The translations under genes and the position numbers were made by a program. From positions 558,001 to 622,000 of the forward strand of contig WBMV01006439.1 in the NCBI GenBank assembly GCA_013396655.1: a stretch of DNA of 64,000 nt, written 5' to 3'. The stretch is from Campylorhamphus procurvoides. Taxonomy: Eukaryota; Chordata; Aves; Passeriformes; Dendrocolaptidae. The notes under the pieces were generated by a model that ran no database searches, had not been told where the DNA came from, and saw nothing but the letters and a program-made list of their open reading frames with translations. Shown piece by piece: positions 62,901 through 64,000 of the stretch; within the stretch, counting starts at the first letter, position 1; every line of letters starts with the position of its first letter.

Positions 62901-64000
62901 TTGTAAAGTTCAACATTAAATTAAATTTTCTCTGCTACCTAAAGTCAACATATAAACATGTTTATATACTTATGCAAATATGTTTATCCTTAGGTGTTTT
63001 TAACATCAAGATCTCTTGACAGCGTACCTTCAATGACTTAAATGTTCCCAGAGGCACTCATTAAAATCTCACGTTTTTTATATTCACCTTAAAAAGACAT
63101 GATCCATAAATGATTCATGTCTTTTTTCCAAAATATAAATAAAATGTAGGATACTAGCTTTGAAGATTTACAGTGCTTAAGCAAAACTGGTGGCTGGCAT
63201 TCACTTTATTGAAGTAATCATTTGATTAAACTTTTGACTTCTTTGTTCGTAAGCTTATCTCTGCTTCATAAACAGAAAGTAAAAATCTAAGGACACAGTA
63301 CAATTTCACCTTGAGTCCCCTAACTTCAATTTTAATTTACTGGAATCCATAGAGTCTCAGTGCTGCAAAGTGCATTGAGGAGTGGAGAATAAGGCACTGT
63401 GACTGTAAAAATTGTTCTGATTTTTCATTGAAGCAACAGACTCTGTAATGAAACACTTTCAGGTAGTGACCTGAAATTGTATGATTATCAAGTGAGAAGA
63501 GAATGTAAATCAACATTAGAGATGATTGTAAGAGGCTCATGGCCCTTTACCTGAATAATTACTTTGGCTTAGCACATTTTTATTGTCACAGAAAGGTATA
63601 GAAAATCTGAAAAAAGAAAAATGGTTTAAGAAAAAGAAAACAAAAACAAACCACAAAACACTGTCTCCTATGGGCTAGATTTGCAGAAGGACTACACCTC
63701 CTAGAATGTGATGCAGAAGCTCATTCAGAATGAGGTTCAATGTGTGTTAGATGACTGCATTTATAACAATGAACAACACAGTCCAGCAATTAGGCTTATA
63801 CTAAATTAAGAAAATGTAGAGCTGCAGTTTTTCGAAGATGGTTTGGTTATGAAATGCAATATGGTACGTAATAGTCTTAAGTAAAATGTTTGTAAATATT
63901 TTGAAAAGCCAAGAGAAAGAATTAGTTCATGGTAATGCCACATAGTTATATTCCTAATTTGTTTATTTGAATGCTGGAAGATGTTTGAGATATTTCAGAG

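Larger units (their letters stand above)
54350..64000 (+). other. SLC16A7: SLC16A7 intron 2, 5' part
   Basis: The intron starts with the consensus donor GTAAGA directly after the split Gly codon and runs off the window. I see no second MCT2 exon: the next family segment, continuing TM2, does not appear in any frame. The sequence is AT-rich with a TG/TA-rich stretch near 55165-55215, an RFX-like site at 57493-57506 and a CR1 3' end at 59836-59931. The remainder shows nothing I recognise. Confidence 0.8.

Overview
The window is AT-rich, gene-poor vertebrate DNA and reads as a bird. Two CR1 LINE 3' ends are recognisable (43762-43870 and 59836-59931). A tRNA-Ile-derived SINE with a CR1-like tail lies on the minus strand at 35134-35264. 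That SINE architecture is the one I know from songbirds (TguSINE1), so a passerine is the best guess. The species itself cannot be read from the sequence.

Only one protein-coding exon is convincing. It is the first coding exon of a SLC16 monocarboxylate transporter, best matched to SLC16A7 (MCT2), on the + strand with the ATG at 54136 and a splice donor after 54349. About 43 kb upstream is a strong CpG island (about 10600-12060) that is the natural main promoter. A candidate non-coding exon 1 ends at a CAG|GTAACG donor after 11329. The layout is therefore: 1 to about 10600, upstream AT-rich DNA with no recognised gene; about 10600-12060, CpG-island promoter, interrupted by a 23-base assembly gap and compound microsatellites; 11330-54105, a very large first intron; 54106-54349, exon with the start codon; 54350 to the end, the start of intron 2. 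The remaining MCT2 exons lie outside the window.

Intron 1 contains an antisense GC-rich, solo-LTR-like insertion (21567-21958) and a decayed foldback element of at least 270 bp (core 26503-26770, possibly 26420-26842). It also holds the tRNA-Ile SINE, one CR1 fragment, several perfect short palindromes and a long polypyrimidine tract (45759-45857). Two places combine CCAAT and TATA-like motifs with a downstream splice donor (24270-24338 and 28348-28449), which could be alternative first exons of the transporter.

I found no CRISPR array, operon, intact mobile-element coding region, rRNA gene or intact tRNA gene. I saw no clearly new multi-gene system. The most unusual structure is the foldback element near 26.6 kb. 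Most open frames elsewhere look like chance, and I have not annotated them as genes.
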